DNA of 64,000 nt from Pseudomonas sp. 10S4 (lineage in GTDB: Bacteria > Pseudomonadota > Gammaproteobacteria > Pseudomonadales > Pseudomonadaceae): contig NZ_CP133774.1 of assembly GCF_034344865.1 (NCBI RefSeq), positions 1,736,001 through 1,800,000 of the forward strand, given 5' to 3'. Position 1 is the first letter of the stretch; every line of letters begins with the position of its first letter. Both the position numbers and the translations under genes were made by a program. A model generated the notes under the pieces. The model did not search any database. It was not told the DNA's origin and worked only from the letters and a program-made list of their open reading frames with translations. This document shows, piece after piece, positions 21,361 through 31,316 of this stretch.

Positions 21361-22158
21361 TTAAGTTGCCTGAGCGGCGGCGGTGCGTGAGTTTTTGCGT
21401 TGACGGCGAACCACTTCGCCCGCCAATGCCAGGTAGGCGATGGCGCCGCGCGATGATTTATCGTACGCCAGCGCCGGCATGCCATAGCTTGGCGCTTCGG
21501 CCAGGCGGATGTTGCGGGGAATCACGGTGTCATAGAGCTGCTCGCCAAAGTGTTCCTTGAGCTGGGCCGAGACATCGTTCATCAGGCTCAGGCGCGGGTC
21601 ATACATGGTCCGCAGCAGGCCTTCGACTTTCAGGTTCGGGTTCAGCAGTTCGGCGATGCGCTTGATGTTATCCACAAGGTCGCTCAAACCTTCCAGTGCG
21701 AAGTACTCACACTGCATGGGGATAATTACCCCATCGGCTGCGACCAATGCGTTCAGGGTCAGCATCGACAGCGACGGCGGGCAGTCGATCAAAATGTAAT
21801 CGTAGTTTTCACGGATCGGCGCCAACGCACTGCGCAGGCGGCTTTCCTTCATCTGCATTTCCAGCAGAACCACTTCGGCCGCAGTCAAATCGCGGTTGGC
21901 CGGCAACAACTGGTAACCACCGTGTTCGGAGAAGTGCATGGCCTGGGCCAGGTCGCATTCACCGATCAACAGGTCGTAGACCGAGTTTTCCAGGCCGTGT
22001 TTATCCACACCGCTACCCATGGTGGCGTTGCCCTGTGGATCCAGATCGATCAACAGCACCCGGCGCTTGGTAGCGACCAGGGAAGCTGCGAGGTTGATGC
22101 AGGTGGTGGTCTTGCCCACACCACCCTTTTGGTTCGCTATCGCGAATACCTTAGCCAT
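21361..22158 (-). CDS. parA: Chromosome-partitioning ATPase ParA (Soj)
   Basis: This 265-residue protein starts MAKVFAIANQKGGVGKTTT, with the deviant Walker A (KGGVGKTTT) at residues ~11-19. It has the switch region DLDPQGNATMGSG and the Walker B-like YILIDCPPSLSML. It binds DNA as an ATP dimer and is stimulated by ParB. An in-frame ATG 18 bases upstream is less likely, because the family starts at MAKVFA. It is 18 bases after rsmG. Confidence 0.96.
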   Translation of the reverse strand: MAKVFAIANQKGGVGKTTTCINLAASLVATKRRVLLIDLDPQGNATMGSGVDKHGLENSVYDLLIGECDLAQAMHFSEHGGYQLLPANRDLTAAEVVLLEMQMKESRLRSALAPIRENYDYILIDCPPSLSMLTLNALVAADGVIIPMQCEYFALEGLSDLVDNIKRIAELLNPNLKVEGLLRTMYDPRLSLMNDVSAQLKEHFGEQLYDTVIPRNIRLAEAPSYGMPALAYDKSSRGAIAYLALAGEVVRRQRKNSRTAAAQAT

Positions 22159-22176
22159 TCTTGCTTGTGTTCCCAA

Positions 22177-22821
22177 TCATGCCGTGCGGCGCAGTATCAG
22201 CAGATGGCGTTGGCCTTGGCAACCAGGTACGGCCAGGGCGTGTTCGCTATCGAGGTGGAAGTCTGCCGGCAATGCTACCAGCTCATCGGCGGGATGAACG
22301 CCCTTCATTGCCAGCCAACGTGTATCGCGGTCGCCGAGGTGGCGAGTCCAGTTGCTGAAGTTCTCCATGCTGCTGAACGCCCGGGAGATGATCCCGTTGA
22401 AGGGCAGTTCTGGCCGGAATTCTTCGACGCGACTGTGGATAACTTGCAGGTTATCCAGTTTGAGTTCGAGTTTGACCTGGGTCAGGAAGCGGGTTTTCTT
22501 GCCATTGCTGTCCAGGCAGGTGACCTGGGACTCTGGAAACAGGATGGCCAACGGAATACCCGGCATGCCGCCACCGCTACCCACGTCCAGCCAACGACCG
22601 TTTTCGACAAACGACATCACGCTCAAGCTATCGAGCAAATGACGGGACACCATTTCGTCCGGATCGCGCACCGCGGTCAGGTTGTAGGCCTTGTTCCATT
22701 TGATCAACAGGGCCAGATAACCCAGCAGCAACGCGTGCTGGGTTTCTGTCAGTGTGACACCGAGCTGGCGAGCGCCTGTGGATAACTCTTCTGCGTGTTT
22801 CGAGGTGACCAACGAACTCAA
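22177..22821 (-). CDS. rsmG: 16S rRNA (guanine527-N7)-methyltransferase
   Basis: This 214-residue protein has SAM-binding motif [17 protein letters not shown] at ~75-90. It methylates G527 of 16S rRNA; loss gives low-level streptomycin resistance in other bacteria. Its start overlaps the end of mnmG by 4 bases, consistent with translational coupling. Confidence 0.96.
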   Translation of the reverse strand: MSSLVTSKHAEELSTGARQLGVTLTETQHALLLGYLALLIKWNKAYNLTAVRDPDEMVSRHLLDSLSVMSFVENGRWLDVGSGGGMPGIPLAILFPESQVTCLDSNGKKTRFLTQVKLELKLDNLQVIHSRVEEFRPELPFNGIISRAFSSMENFSNWTRHLGDRDTRWLAMKGVHPADELVALPADFHLDSEHALAVPGCQGQRHLLILRRTA

Positions 22822-24713
22822 GCGCTTTGCTCCAACTGACGGCCCGCGCCGCGTTTTTTCAAATGAATCATCAACAGCGAAATGGCTGCCGGGGTTACGC
22901 CCGGGATACGCGACGCCTGGCCCAGGGTTTCCGGACGGGTCGCACCGAGCTTGCTCTGGATCTCTTTGGAGAGACCGGAGATGTTCGTGTAATCGATATC
23001 CACAGGCAGTTTTGTATCTTCGCTGGCCCGCAGACGAACGATTTCATCCTGCTGGCGATCGATGTAGCCGGCGTACTTGGTCTTGATTTCGACCTGTTCT
23101 GCGACCTGTGGATCTTCTGCACCACCGCCAGTCACGGCGATCAGACCAGCGTAGTCGATTTCCGGACGGCTCAGCAGGTTGAGCAAGTTGTATTCGTGAG
23201 TCAGCGGTGTGCCGAACTTTTCGGAAATTGCATCGCCCTGCTCGGTGCCCGGGCGAACCCAGGTACTTTTCAGGCGTTGCTCTTCGAGATCGATGCTTTC
23301 GCGTTTCTTGCAGAACGCTGCCCAACGCGCGTCATCGACCAGACCGAGTTCACGACCTTTTTCGGTCAAGCGCAGATCGGCGTTGTCTTCGCGCAGGATC
23401 AGGCGGTATTCGGCCCGGGACGTAAACATCCGGTACGGTTCCTGGGTACCCAAAGTAATCAGGTCGTCGACCAACACCCCGATGTACGCCTCATCGCGAC
23501 GCGGGCACCAGGCATCTTTGCCCTGCGCGCGCAGTGCGGCGTTGGCCCCGGCCAGCAAACCCTGGGCGCCGGCTTCTTCGTAACCGGTGGTGCCGTTGAT
23601 TTGCCCGGCGAAGAACAGACCGCCAATGACTTTGGTTTCCAGGCTGTATTTCAGGTCACGCGGGTCAAAGTAGTCGTACTCGATGGCGTAGCCCGGACGA
23701 ACGATGTGCGCGTTTTCCATGCCGCGGATCGATTGAACGATCTGCAATTGCACGTCGAACGGCAAGCTTGTGGATATCCCGTTCGGGTACAGCTCGTGTG
23801 TGGTCAAACCTTCGGGCTCGATGAAGACCTGATGGCTGTCCTTGTCGGCAAAGCGATGGATCTTGTCTTCAATCGACGGGCAATAACGCGGGCCAATGCC
23901 TTCGATCACGCCGGAATACATCGGCGAACGATCAAGGTTGGCAGCAATGATTTCGTGAGTCCGGGCGTTGGTGTGGGTAATCCAGCAGCTCACCTGTTTC
24001 GGGTGCTGCTCTTTGGAACCCATGAACGACATCACCGGGATCGGCGTATCGCCTGCTTGCTCGGTCATGACCGAGAAATCCACAGAACGACCGTCGATAC
24101 GCGGCGGGGTACCGGTTTTCAGGCGACCAACGCGCAGTGGCAATTCACGCAAACGGTGAGCCAGGGCTATCGATGGCGGATCACCGGCGCGACCGCCGGA
24201 ATAATTCTGCATCCCGATGTGGATAAGTCCACCGAGGAAGGTGCCTGTGGTCAACACCACGGAATCGGCGAAGAAACGCAGACCCATTTGGGTGACAACA
24301 CCACGCACTTGTTCCTGTTCGACGATCAGGTCGTCGGCGGCTTGTTGAAATATCCACAGGTTGGGCTGGTTTTCCAGGGCTTCGCGGACAGCGGCCTTGT
24401 ACAGAACCCGATCGGCCTGAGCGCGAGTCGCTCGCACGGCCGGGCCTTTACGGCTGTTCAACACGCGAAACTGAATACCACCCTTATCGGTAGCCATGGC
24501 CATCGCGCCGCCGAGGGCATCGATTTCCTTGACCAGGTGGCTTTTGCCGATCCCGCCAATGGCAGGGTTGCAACTCATGGCACCGAGGGTTTCCACGTTA
24601 TGCGTCAGCAACAGGGTTTTTGCCCCCATGCGTGCTGACGCCAGTGCTGCCTCGGTACCGGCATGACCGCCGCCGATGACGATCACTTCAAAACGGGAAG
24701 GGAAATCCACCAC
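22818..24713 (-). CDS. mnmG: tRNA uridine-5-carboxymethylaminomethyl modification enzyme MnmG
   Basis: This 631-residue FAD protein has the dinucleotide motif [14 protein letters not shown] at ~12-25 and the conserved [20 protein letters not shown]. It works with MnmE to modify wobble U34 of several tRNAs. It is intact here, while mnmE on the other side of the box-rich gap carries two frameshifts. Confidence 0.97.
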   Translation of the reverse strand: MVDFPSRFEVIVIGGGHAGTEAALASARMGAKTLLLTHNVETLGAMSCNPAIGGIGKSHLVKEIDALGGAMAMATDKGGIQFRVLNSRKGPAVRATRAQADRVLYKAAVREALENQPNLWIFQQAADDLIVEQEQVRGVVTQMGLRFFADSVVLTTGTFLGGLIHIGMQNYSGGRAGDPPSIALAHRLRELPLRVGRLKTGTPPRIDGRSVDFSVMTEQAGDTPIPVMSFMGSKEQHPKQVSCWITHTNARTHEIIAANLDRSPMYSGVIEGIGPRYCPSIEDKIHRFADKDSHQVFIEPEGLTTHELYPNGISTSLPFDVQLQIVQSIRGMENAHIVRPGYAIEYDYFDPRDLKYSLETKVIGGLFFAGQINGTTGYEEAGAQGLLAGANAALRAQGKDAWCPRRDEAYIGVLVDDLITLGTQEPYRMFTSRAEYRLILREDNADLRLTEKGRELGLVDDARWAAFCKKRESIDLEEQRLKSTWVRPGTEQGDAISEKFGTPLTHEYNLLNLLSRPEIDYAGLIAVTGGGAEDPQVAEQVEIKTKYAGYIDRQQDEIVRLRASEDTKLPVDIDYTNISGLSKEIQSKLGATRPETLGQASRIPGVTPAAISLLMIHLKKRGAGRQLEQSA

Positions 24714-25219
24714 GCACCTCGTGCCTGCTTAAGTAGGTAATTCAGGAATAGTTTGAGCCCGGTTTCTGGACCCGGTCGGCAAGTATAGGGACTTCGCCCT
24801 TCCTAAAGAACCCTTTGCACAAAATTTAACCAGCTGTGGAGAAGTCGGGGTTATAGAAATTAAAAAGAGAGAAATTTATTAAATCTTTGTTTTTATGTTT
24901 ATTTCTACTGAGCACCATTTCTGTGGATAGATCTCTACAGGCCTTTACTTTCAATATGTACAGAGATTCAAAACCCTGTGGTCATGTGCCAAGGAGGCCC
25001 TTGGATAACCGGTTTAAGCCTGTGGATGAAAGGGGTGGTTATCCACAGAGGGGTTTATCTTCAGTTTTCAGGCCCTGTTATCAACTGCCCTTAGTGGCAG
25101 TTATTCACAGGGCTTAATCCACAGAAAAGCTTCGAATGAGGGAATTCCGGACACGGGAAATCCGCTCAAGCAGAAAAAATCTGCTTAGCACTCGGGGAAA
25201 GTTTCAGAAAAGGAGGGAA
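24714..25219. other. Gene-free DnaA-box-rich, AT-rich region (origin-like) between mnmG and mnmE
   Basis: No gene is visible in about 500 bases. One exact DnaA box lies at 25039-25047, and single-mismatch boxes lie at 24835 (TGTGGAGAA), 24922 (TGTGGATAG), 25021 (TGTGGATGA), 25101 (TTATTCACA) and 25115 (TAATCCACA). An AT-rich run at about 24854-24905 resembles an unwinding element. The layout mirrors oriC at 29190-29756. It also contains the mnmG promoter region. Whether it replicates is unknown. Confidence 0.6.
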
Positions 25220-25244
25220 CAGACAGGCGCGAATGGCCTGTCTG
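25220..25244 (-). terminator. Probable terminator after mnmE
   Basis: The arms CAGACAGGC (25220-25228) and GCCTGTCTG (25236-25244) form a 9-base-pair hairpin just past the mnmE stop. On the minus strand the following bases are pyrimidine-rich (TTCCCTCCTTTTC). Confidence 0.6.
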
Positions 25245-25259
25245 TGAACAGCGGAAGGA

Positions 25260-26628
25260 CTATTTACCGATACAGAAGCTGGAAAAGATCCGTCCCAGCA
25301 GGTCATCGGAGCTGAAAGCACCGGTGATTTCGCCCAAAGAGTGCTGCGCCTGACGCAGATCTTCGGCCAATAACTCACCGGCACCCGCGAGCGTCAGCTG
25401 AGCTCGACCGTGCTCGAGGGACGCACTGGCATGTCGCAACGCCTCCAGGTGACGCCGGCGTGCGCTGAAGCTGCTTTCAGAGGTCTGCTCGTAGCCCATG
25501 CAAGTCTTGAGGTGTTCACGCAGCAACTCAAGGCCCTCGCCTGCCGACTTGGCACTCAGGCTGATGGTGACATGACCATCCTCACTGACTTCCAGGGCAA
25601 TCGCTTCGCCCGTCAGGTCAGCCTTGTTACGGATCAACGTCACTTTGGCCGGGTCTGGCCGGGTTTCGAGGAATTCCGGCCACAACGCAAACGGATCAAG
25701 CGCTTCCGGGGCAGTGGCATCAACGACCAGCAACACCCGATCAGCTTCACCGATGGCTTTCAACGCACGCTCAACGCCGATTTTTTCCACCTGGTCATCG
25801 GTATCCCGCAGACCTGCAGTGTCGATCACGTGTAACGGCATGCCATCGATGTGGATATGTTCGCGAAGAATGTCCCGGGTGGTGCCGGCGATCTCGGTGT
25901 CGACGCCGCTTCACGACCGGCCAAGGCATTCAGAAGGCTGGATTTGCCGGCATTCGGCCGGCCGGCAATGACGACGTTCATCCCATCCCGCAACAAGGCA
26001 CCTTGCCCGGCTTCGCGAAGGACTGTGGATAATTCATCGCGTACTTTGTCGAGCATGCTCAACACGTGGCCATCGGCGAGGAAGTCGATTTCTTCTTCCG
26101 GGAAGTCGATGGCGGCCTCAACGTAGATACGCAAACCGATCAATTGCTCAGTGAGGTTATGCACACGCTGAGAAAACGCACCTTGCAAAGAACGCAGGGC
26201 ATTTCGCGCAGCTTGTGCAGAACTTGCCTCGATCAAATCGGCAATCGCCTCAGCCTGGGCCAGATCGAGTTTGTCGTTGAGGAAGGCGCGCTCGCTGAAT
26301 TCACCCGGCCGGGCCAAGCGGCAACCGAGTTCCAGGCAACGCTTGAGCAGCATATCCAGCACGATCGGGCCACCGTGGCCCTGAAGTTCCAGCACATCTT
26401 CGCCAGTAAACGAGTTCGGTCCCGGGAAATACAGGGCGATGCCTTCGTCCAGCACCTCTTCGTTTTCGCTGAGGAACGGGCCGTAATGGGCATATCGCGG
26501 TTTCAGTTCACGACCGCTGATGGCTTTGGCCGCCACACTCGCCAGCGGCCCGGAAATACGGACGATGCCCACACCGCCGCGACCTTGGGCAGGGCGACGG
26601 CGGCGATGGTTTCACGAGGAACGCTCAT
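25260..26628 (-). pseudogene. mnmE: tRNA modification GTPase MnmE, reading frame broken by two single-base deletions
   Basis: The gene starts at ATG 26628 ([12 protein letters not shown]) and ends CIGK at 25260. One base is missing near 26591-26595, before the segment [15 protein letters not shown] second is missing at about 25903/25904, after NALAGREAA and before [14 protein letters not shown]. With both restored the product is 456 residues, the normal length. It has the folate-binding N-domain, G1 [10 protein letters not shown]3 [11 protein letters not shown]4 NKAD and the C-terminal CxGK. MnmE pairs with MnmG on U34. Because the gene is otherwise perfect, sequence error is as likely as real loss. 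Confidence 0.88.
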
Positions 26629-26659
26629 AAACCGGTATCCAGACAAAAGTGACAGATAG

Positions 26660-26686
26660 CAAAACGCCCCACTAGGGGGCGTTTTG
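26660..26686 (-). terminator. Terminator between yidC and mnmE
   Basis: The arms CAAAACGCCCC (26660-26670) and GGGGCGTTTTG (26676-26686) pair perfectly across ACTAG. It lies after yidC on the minus strand and contains terminal T-runs. An exact DnaA box at 26692-26700 adjoins it. Confidence 0.85.
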
Positions 26687-26707
26687 AGTGGTTATCCACA
26701 GAGTAAG

Positions 26708-28396
26708 TTACGCAGCGGCTTTTTTGGTAGCAGCTTCGATCTTACGCGTGATGTACCACTGTTGGCTGATGGACAGGCAGTTGTTGACCACCCAGTACAG
26801 CACCAGACCAGCCGGGAACCACAGGAAGAAGAAGGTGAAGATGATTGGCATCAGCTTCATCACCTTGGCCTGCATCGGATCCGGAGGAGTCGGGTTCAAC
26901 CGCTGCTGGATGAACATGGTTGCACCCATGATGATCGGCAGAATGAAGAACGGGTCCTTGATCGACAGGTCAGTAATCCACAGCATGAACGGCGCTTGGC
27001 GCATTTCAACGCTTTCCAGCAGAACCCAGTACAGCGAAAGGAAAACCGGCATCTGCACCAGGATTGGCAAGCAGCCGCCCAGTGGATTGATCTTCTCTTT
27101 CTTGTACAGCTCCATCATGGCTTGGGACATTTTCTGCCGGTCGTCGCCATGTTGCTCTTTCAGCGCGGCCAGTTTCGGTGCCACTGCACGCATGCGCGCC
27201 ATGGATTTGTAGCTGGCTGCCGACAGCGGGAAGAAAATCCCTTTGATCAGCATCGTCAGGAAGATGATCGAGAAACCCCAGTTGCCGACGATCGCGTGGA
27301 TGTGTTGCAGCAGCCAGAAGATTGGCTGGGCAATGAACCAAAGAATGCCGTAGTCGACGGTCAATTCCAGACCTGGGGACAACTCTTTCAGCACAGCCTG
27401 GCTTTTCGGGCCGGCGTACAGAACAGCGCTGACTTCAGCTTTTGCACCAGGTGCAACGGTCAATGCCGGTGCGGTGTAGCCGATGATGTAGTTGCCTTTG
27501 CTGTCTTTACGGGTCTGGACGACGTTGCTTTCGCCCTTCGCCGGAATCCACGCGGTCACGAAGTAGTGTTGCAACCAGGCAACCCAACCACCGTTAACGG
27601 TTTCTTTCAGCTGACCCTTGTCCATGTCCTTCATGGACACTTTTTTGTACGGCTCGTTACTTGTCCACAGGGCGGCGCCCAGGTAAGTCGCGGTGCCAGT
27701 AGCAGTGCTGGACGAAGGATCGGAGCTGGCGTCACGCTTCAGTTGCGCGAACATCGCACCGGACCAAGGCTTGGCGCTTTCGTTGTCGATCAGGTAGGAA
27801 ACGGTTACGTCATACAGGCCACGTTTCACAGTGAAACGCTTGATGTAGTTGACGCCGTCCTTGCTGAACTTCAGGTCCACGACCAATTGGTTCTGGCCGT
27901 CGGCCAGTTGGTAGATCTTCTTCTCCGAGGAGTAAACCGGACGACCGGTTGGACTTGCGTCCGGACCGTCGGTGCCGATCAAGCCGCTCTGGGCCAGATA
28001 AGTCCGCTCGTTGCCGTTATCGAACAACTGGAATGGAATTTCCGGATGGTCCTGGCGACGTGGATACAGCGGCAACGTCAACTGGGCAACATCCCCACCT
28101 TGTGGATCGATAGCCAGGTTGAGCACATCCGTTTTGATCTGGATGAGGTCTTTGCTTACAGCTACCGGAGTTTCAGTAGGTGCAGTGGCACTGGTATCGC
28201 TTGCAGCGCGTGGAATGTCGTCACTGACAGAAGCATTATTGCCAGTCGCCGTGTCCGGTAGGCCCGGTGCGGTAGTACTGGAAGCAACATTCTGAGTCGG
28301 CAGGGCAGCCTGGCCATAGTCCTGGTTCCATTTAAGAACCATAACGTAGGTCACGATTGCCAGGGCGACGATCAGGATCGTGCGTTTGATATCCAT
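26708..28396 (-). CDS. yidC: Membrane protein insertase YidC
   Basis: This 562-residue protein begins MDIKRTILIVALAIVTYVM (membrane anchor), has a large periplasmic beta-sandwich (~50-340), and ends in the five-helix insertase core (WGFSIIFLTMLIKGIFFPLS, GCLPILVQMPVFLSLYWVL, and a basic tail). It inserts and folds inner-membrane proteins, including AtpE from the nearby atp operon. It follows yidD by 2 bases. Confidence 0.97.
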   Translation of the reverse strand: MDIKRTILIVALAIVTYVMVLKWNQDYGQAALPTQNVASSTTAPGLPDTATGNNASVSDDIPRAASDTSATAPTETPVAVSKDLIQIKTDVLNLAIDPQGGDVAQLTLPLYPRRQDHPEIPFQLFDNGNERTYLAQSGLIGTDGPDASPTGRPVYSSEKKIYQLADGQNQLVVDLKFSKDGVNYIKRFTVKRGLYDVTVSYLIDNESAKPWSGAMFAQLKRDASSDPSSSTATGTATYLGAALWTSNEPYKKVSMKDMDKGQLKETVNGGWVAWLQHYFVTAWIPAKGESNVVQTRKDSKGNYIIGYTAPALTVAPGAKAEVSAVLYAGPKSQAVLKELSPGLELTVDYGILWFIAQPIFWLLQHIHAIVGNWGFSIIFLTMLIKGIFFPLSAASYKSMARMRAVAPKLAALKEQHGDDRQKMSQAMMELYKKEKINPLGGCLPILVQMPVFLSLYWVLLESVEMRQAPFMLWITDLSIKDPFFILPIIMGATMFIQQRLNPTPPDPMQAKVMKLMPIIFTFFFLWFPAGLVLYWVVNNCLSISQQWYITRKIEAATKKAAA

Positions 28397-28398
28397 GA

Positions 28399-28644
28399 TT
28401 ACTCGGCCATCGAAGAAGAACGGGAGGTAGGGATAGGCGGAACCGGGTCAAAACCACCGGGATTCCACGGATGACAGCGACCTAAACGACGAAAGGCCAG
28501 CCAGCCACCGCGCAGAAGGCCATGATTTTCTATGGCTTCTAACGCGTAGCAGGAACAACTGGGGTAGAAGCGACAGTGGTCAGCCATCAGGGGACTAATG
28601 GCATAGCGGTAAAACTGGATCGGAACGAGTGCCAGTTTACGCAT
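28399..28644 (-). CDS. yidD: Membrane protein insertion efficiency factor YidD
   Basis: This 81-residue protein has the conserved Cys/Pro pattern [16 protein letters not shown] and the tail [15 protein letters not shown]. It is a small amphipathic protein that assists YidC. It overlaps the end of rnpA by 8 bases and is followed by yidC. Confidence 0.94.
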   Translation of the reverse strand: MRKLALVPIQFYRYAISPLMADHCRFYPSCSCYALEAIENHGLLRGGWLAFRRLGRCHPWNPGGFDPVPPIPTSRSSSMAE

Positions 28645-29038
28645 CGGGACTGTCTACCCCTACAGTCTCGGCTTTGACTGCTGGTACTGGCGTGCTGCGT
28701 GCCAGACGCTTCCAGAGTTTGCCGAAATGCTGAATCAATTCGGGGTTTTCTACGTCCCCCAAACCTTTGCGCGCGACGATAACTATGTCCCAGCCGACCA
28801 GCGAATCCTGGTTCAGGCGAAACGATTCGCGCATCAGACGTTTGAGGCGATTGCGCTCGACGGAGAGCTTTACGCTCTTTTTCCCGATTACCAACCCGAG
28901 ACGGGGGTGATCAAGATCGTTGTTGCGCGCAAGGAGCAGGAGGTTTTTCCCCGGAACCTTGCCGGTAGGGGAGTCAAAGACTGCTTTGAAATGCCGGGGC
29001 GTAAGCAAACGCTTGTCCCGACTGAAGTCCTGACTCAC
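28637..29038 (-). CDS. rnpA: Ribonuclease P protein component
   Basis: This 133-residue basic protein starts with GTG at 29038 ([17 protein letters not shown]), preceded by GGAG. The longer open frame upstream runs back into rpmH and is not coding. The RNR motif [19 protein letters not shown] binds the RNA subunit of RNase P, which trims tRNA 5' ends. It lies 16 bases after rpmH. Confidence 0.93.
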   Translation of the reverse strand: MSQDFSRDKRLLTPRHFKAVFDSPTGKVPGKNLLLLARNNDLDHPRLGLVIGKKSVKLSVERNRLKRLMRESFRLNQDSLVGWDIVIVARKGLGDVENPELIQHFGKLWKRLARSTPVPAVKAETVGVDSPDA

Positions 29039-29054
29039 CTCCAGTGCCGGATTA

Positions 29055-29189
29055 TCAAACTGCCAGACGCGCACGACCTTTGGCGCGACGACGCGACAGG
29101 ACGGCACGACCGTTTTTGGTAGCCATGCGAGCACGGAAACCGTGGGTACGAGCGCGTTTGATAGTGCTTGGTTGGAAAGTACGTTTCAT
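29055..29189 (-). CDS. rpmH: 50S ribosomal protein L34
   Basis: This 44-residue protein starts [18 protein letters not shown] and ends GRARLAV, a typical L34. It is too short for most ORF finders. It is the first gene of the rpmH-rnpA-yidD-yidC operon, with a good promoter at 29251-29279. Confidence 0.96.
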   Translation of the reverse strand: MKRTFQPSTIKRARTHGFRARMATKNGRAVLSRRRAKGRARLAV

Positions 29190-29250
29190 TGTCGTGTTAC
29201 CTGGTTCGTCCACAACGGGCCGGAATGGCCCCCGTTTTAAGAGACCGGGG

Positions 29251-29279
29251 ATTCTAGAGAAAGCAAGCCTCTAGGTCAA
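29251..29279 (-). promoter_or_regulatory. Predicted sigma-70 promoter of rpmH
   Basis: On the minus strand TTGACC (29279-29274) and TAGAAT (29256-29251) are separated by exactly 17 bases, about 60 bases before the rpmH start. This is a near-consensus sigma-70 promoter and points away from oriC. Confidence 0.72.
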
Positions 29280-29289
29280 TTTCCAACCA

Positions 29290-29756
29290 GCGTTTCCTTA
29301 TAAATAGATCTCCAGGGGTTTTCTCGTTGGACGGTCCTTCGCTAGATATAGAAATAAAGAAGGGAATTATTTAAAGCTTTTTTATAAAGCTTATAAAAGC
29401 TAGGGGCACCATCCTCTGTGGATAACTACCTTAAGCCCTTCTAAACCGTGATGTACAGAGAATGACAACTACGGTGGAAAACGGTGGTCAGCCTGTGCTG
29501 CACTGTCGGATAAGCTGTGTGTGGAATGGCCAGTTATCCACAGGCCAGTTATCCACCGGGTTTGCCCCCCACTTGTCCAGTGCCCTCATGGACGGTTATC
29601 CACAGAGCTTATGCACATACCGCTGGTCGCCTTTTTAGCGGTTAACGCATTGATAAATCATGGCCTGTGCGCAACCTGCATGTGGATAAGTGGGCGGCTG
29701 GCCGCTACAATGGCCGCTTGTTTTTGCCTCACCGGCTTTCAACTTAGGGGATATCC
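29290..29756. other. oriC: Chromosomal replication origin oriC
   Basis: The gap between divergent rpmH and dnaA holds exact DnaA boxes at 29417-29425, 29534-29542, 29596-29604 and 29681-29689, with one-mismatch boxes at 29549-29557 (TTATCCACC) and 29609-29617 (TTATGCACA). An AT-rich block at about 29341-29401 (GAAATAAAG, TTTTTTATAAAGC) is a plausible unwinding element. The rpmH-dnaA gap is the established Pseudomonas origin location. Confidence 0.9.
29681..29711 (+). promoter_or_regulatory. Probable dnaA promoter overlapping a DnaA box
   Basis: A -10-like TACAAT lies at 29706-29711. The position 17 bases upstream, where the -35 should be, falls inside the exact DnaA box 29681-29689. This would let DnaA repress its own gene, as described in other bacteria. 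The -35 itself (TGGATA) is poor. Confidence 0.5.
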
Positions 29757-31277
29757 GTGTCAGTGGAACTTTGGCAGCAGTGCGTGGAGCTTTTGCGCGA
29801 TGAGCTGCCTGCCCAACAATTCAACACTTGGATCCGTCCACTACAGGTCGAAGCCGAAGGCGACGAGTTGCGTGTCTACGCACCGAATCGTTTTGTTCTC
29901 GACTGGGTCAACGAAAAGTACTTGGGCCGCGTCCTCGAACTGCTGGATGAGCATGGCAATGGCGTGGCGCCGGCGCTTTCCTTATTAATAGGCAGCAAAC
30001 GCAGTTCGGCACCGCGCGCGGCACCTAATGCTCCGCTGGCCGCCGCGGCTTCCCAGGCTCAGGCCGCACAAGCCCCGGTCAGCGCGCCAGCCCCAGCCCC
30101 GGCCGCCACTCAGACCAAACGTGCGACCCAAAAGGTGGCCGAAGTCAGTGAAGAGCCGTCCCGCGACAGCTTCGACCCGATGGCCGGCGCCAGTTCGCAA
30201 CAAGCCCCGGTTCGCGCCGAACAGCGCACCGTGCAGGTTGAAGGTGCGCTCAAGCACACCAGCTACCTGAATCGCACGTTCACCTTCGAAAACTTCGTCG
30301 AGGGTAAGTCCAACCAACTGGCCCGGGCTGCGGCCTGGCAAGTGGCGGATAATCCGAAGCACGGCTACAACCCGCTCTTCCTTTATGGCGGCGTAGGCTT
30401 GGGTAAAACCCACTTGATGCATGCTGTGGGTAACCACCTATTAAAGAAGAACCCGAATGCCAAGGTCGTGTACCTGCATTCCGAGCGTTTCGTGGCCGAC
30501 ATGGTCAAGGCGCTGCAACTGAACGCAATCAACGAGTTCAAGCGCTTCTACCGTTCGGTGGATGCGCTACTCATCGATGACATTCAGTTCTTCGCCCGCA
30601 AGGAACGTTCCCAGGAAGAGTTTTTCCACACCTTCAACGCCCTGCTTGAAGGTGGCCAGCAGGTCATTCTCACCAGTGACCGCTACCCGAAAGAAATCGA
30701 AGGCCTTGAAGAACGCCTTAAGTCCCGCTTTGGTTGGGGCCTGACTGTTGCCGTCGAGCCGCCAGAGTTGGAAACCCGTGTAGCGATCCTGATGAAAAAG
30801 GCCGACCAGGCCAAAGTCGATCTGCCACACGATGCGGCGTTCTTCATTGCCCAGCGTATTCGCTCCAACGTCCGTGAGCTGGAAGGCGCGCTTAAACGCG
30901 TGATCGCCCACTCGCACTTCATGGGCCGCGATATCACCATCGAGCTGATTCGCGAATCCCTGAAAGACTTGTTGGCGCTGCAAGATAAACTGGTCTCTGT
31001 GGATAACATTCAGCGTACCGTCGCCGAGTACTACAAGATCAAGATCTCGGACCTGCTGTCCAAGCGCCGTTCGCGCTCGGTGGCACGTCCCCGTCAGGTT
31101 GCCATGGCGTTGTCCAAGGAACTGACCAACCACAGCCTGCCGGAAATCGGCGATGTGTTTGGCGGTCGCGACCACACGACGGTTTTGCACGCCTGCCGCA
31201 AGATCAACGAACTTAAGGAATCCGACGCGGACATCCGCGAGGACTACAAGAACCTGCTGCGTACACTGACCACTTGA
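29757..31277 (+). CDS. dnaA: Chromosomal replication initiator DnaA
   Basis: This 506-residue protein starts with GTG ([16 protein letters not shown], domain I). It has a long Ala/Pro/Gln-rich linker (~90-165), the AAA+ ATPase with Walker [12 protein letters not shown] and Walker [10 protein letters not shown], and the C-terminal DNA-binding domain with [12 protein letters not shown]. It binds DnaA boxes and melts oriC. An exact DnaA box lies inside its own coding region at 30998-31006. Confidence 0.98.
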   Translation: MSVELWQQCVELLRDELPAQQFNTWIRPLQVEAEGDELRVYAPNRFVLDWVNEKYLGRVLELLDEHGNGVAPALSLLIGSKRSSAPRAAPNAPLAAAASQAQAAQAPVSAPAPAPAATQTKRATQKVAEVSEEPSRDSFDPMAGASSQQAPVRAEQRTVQVEGALKHTSYLNRTFTFENFVEGKSNQLARAAAWQVADNPKHGYNPLFLYGGVGLGKTHLMHAVGNHLLKKNPNAKVVYLHSERFVADMVKALQLNAINEFKRFYRSVDALLIDDIQFFARKERSQEEFFHTFNALLEGGQQVILTSDRYPKEIEGLEERLKSRFGWGLTVAVEPPELETRVAILMKKADQAKVDLPHDAAFFIAQRIRSNVRELEGALKRVIAHSHFMGRDITIELIRESLKDLLALQDKLVSVDNIQRTVAEYYKIKISDLLSKRRSRSVARPRQVAMALSKELTNHSLPEIGDVFGGRDHTTVLHACRKINELKESDADIREDYKNLLRTLTT

Positions 31278-31316
31278 TGAACACCAGCGCAGCTTATTAA
31301 GGCAAGGGACTAGACC

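Noticed and set aside
22981..24370. ATATCCACA and TGTGGATAT words in mnmG.
   Set aside because: They have one mismatch to the strict DnaA box; only exact 9-mers were counted.
27823..27837. parS-like palindrome GTTTCACAGTGAAAC inside yidC.
   Set aside because: It has an extra central A, so it is an odd-length palindrome and lacks the CACGTG core that ParB needs.
29039..29134. Upstream extension of rnpA to an alternative start at 29134.
   Set aside because: It reads out of frame through rpmH and is not RnpA-like; GTG 29038 with GGAG before it fits.
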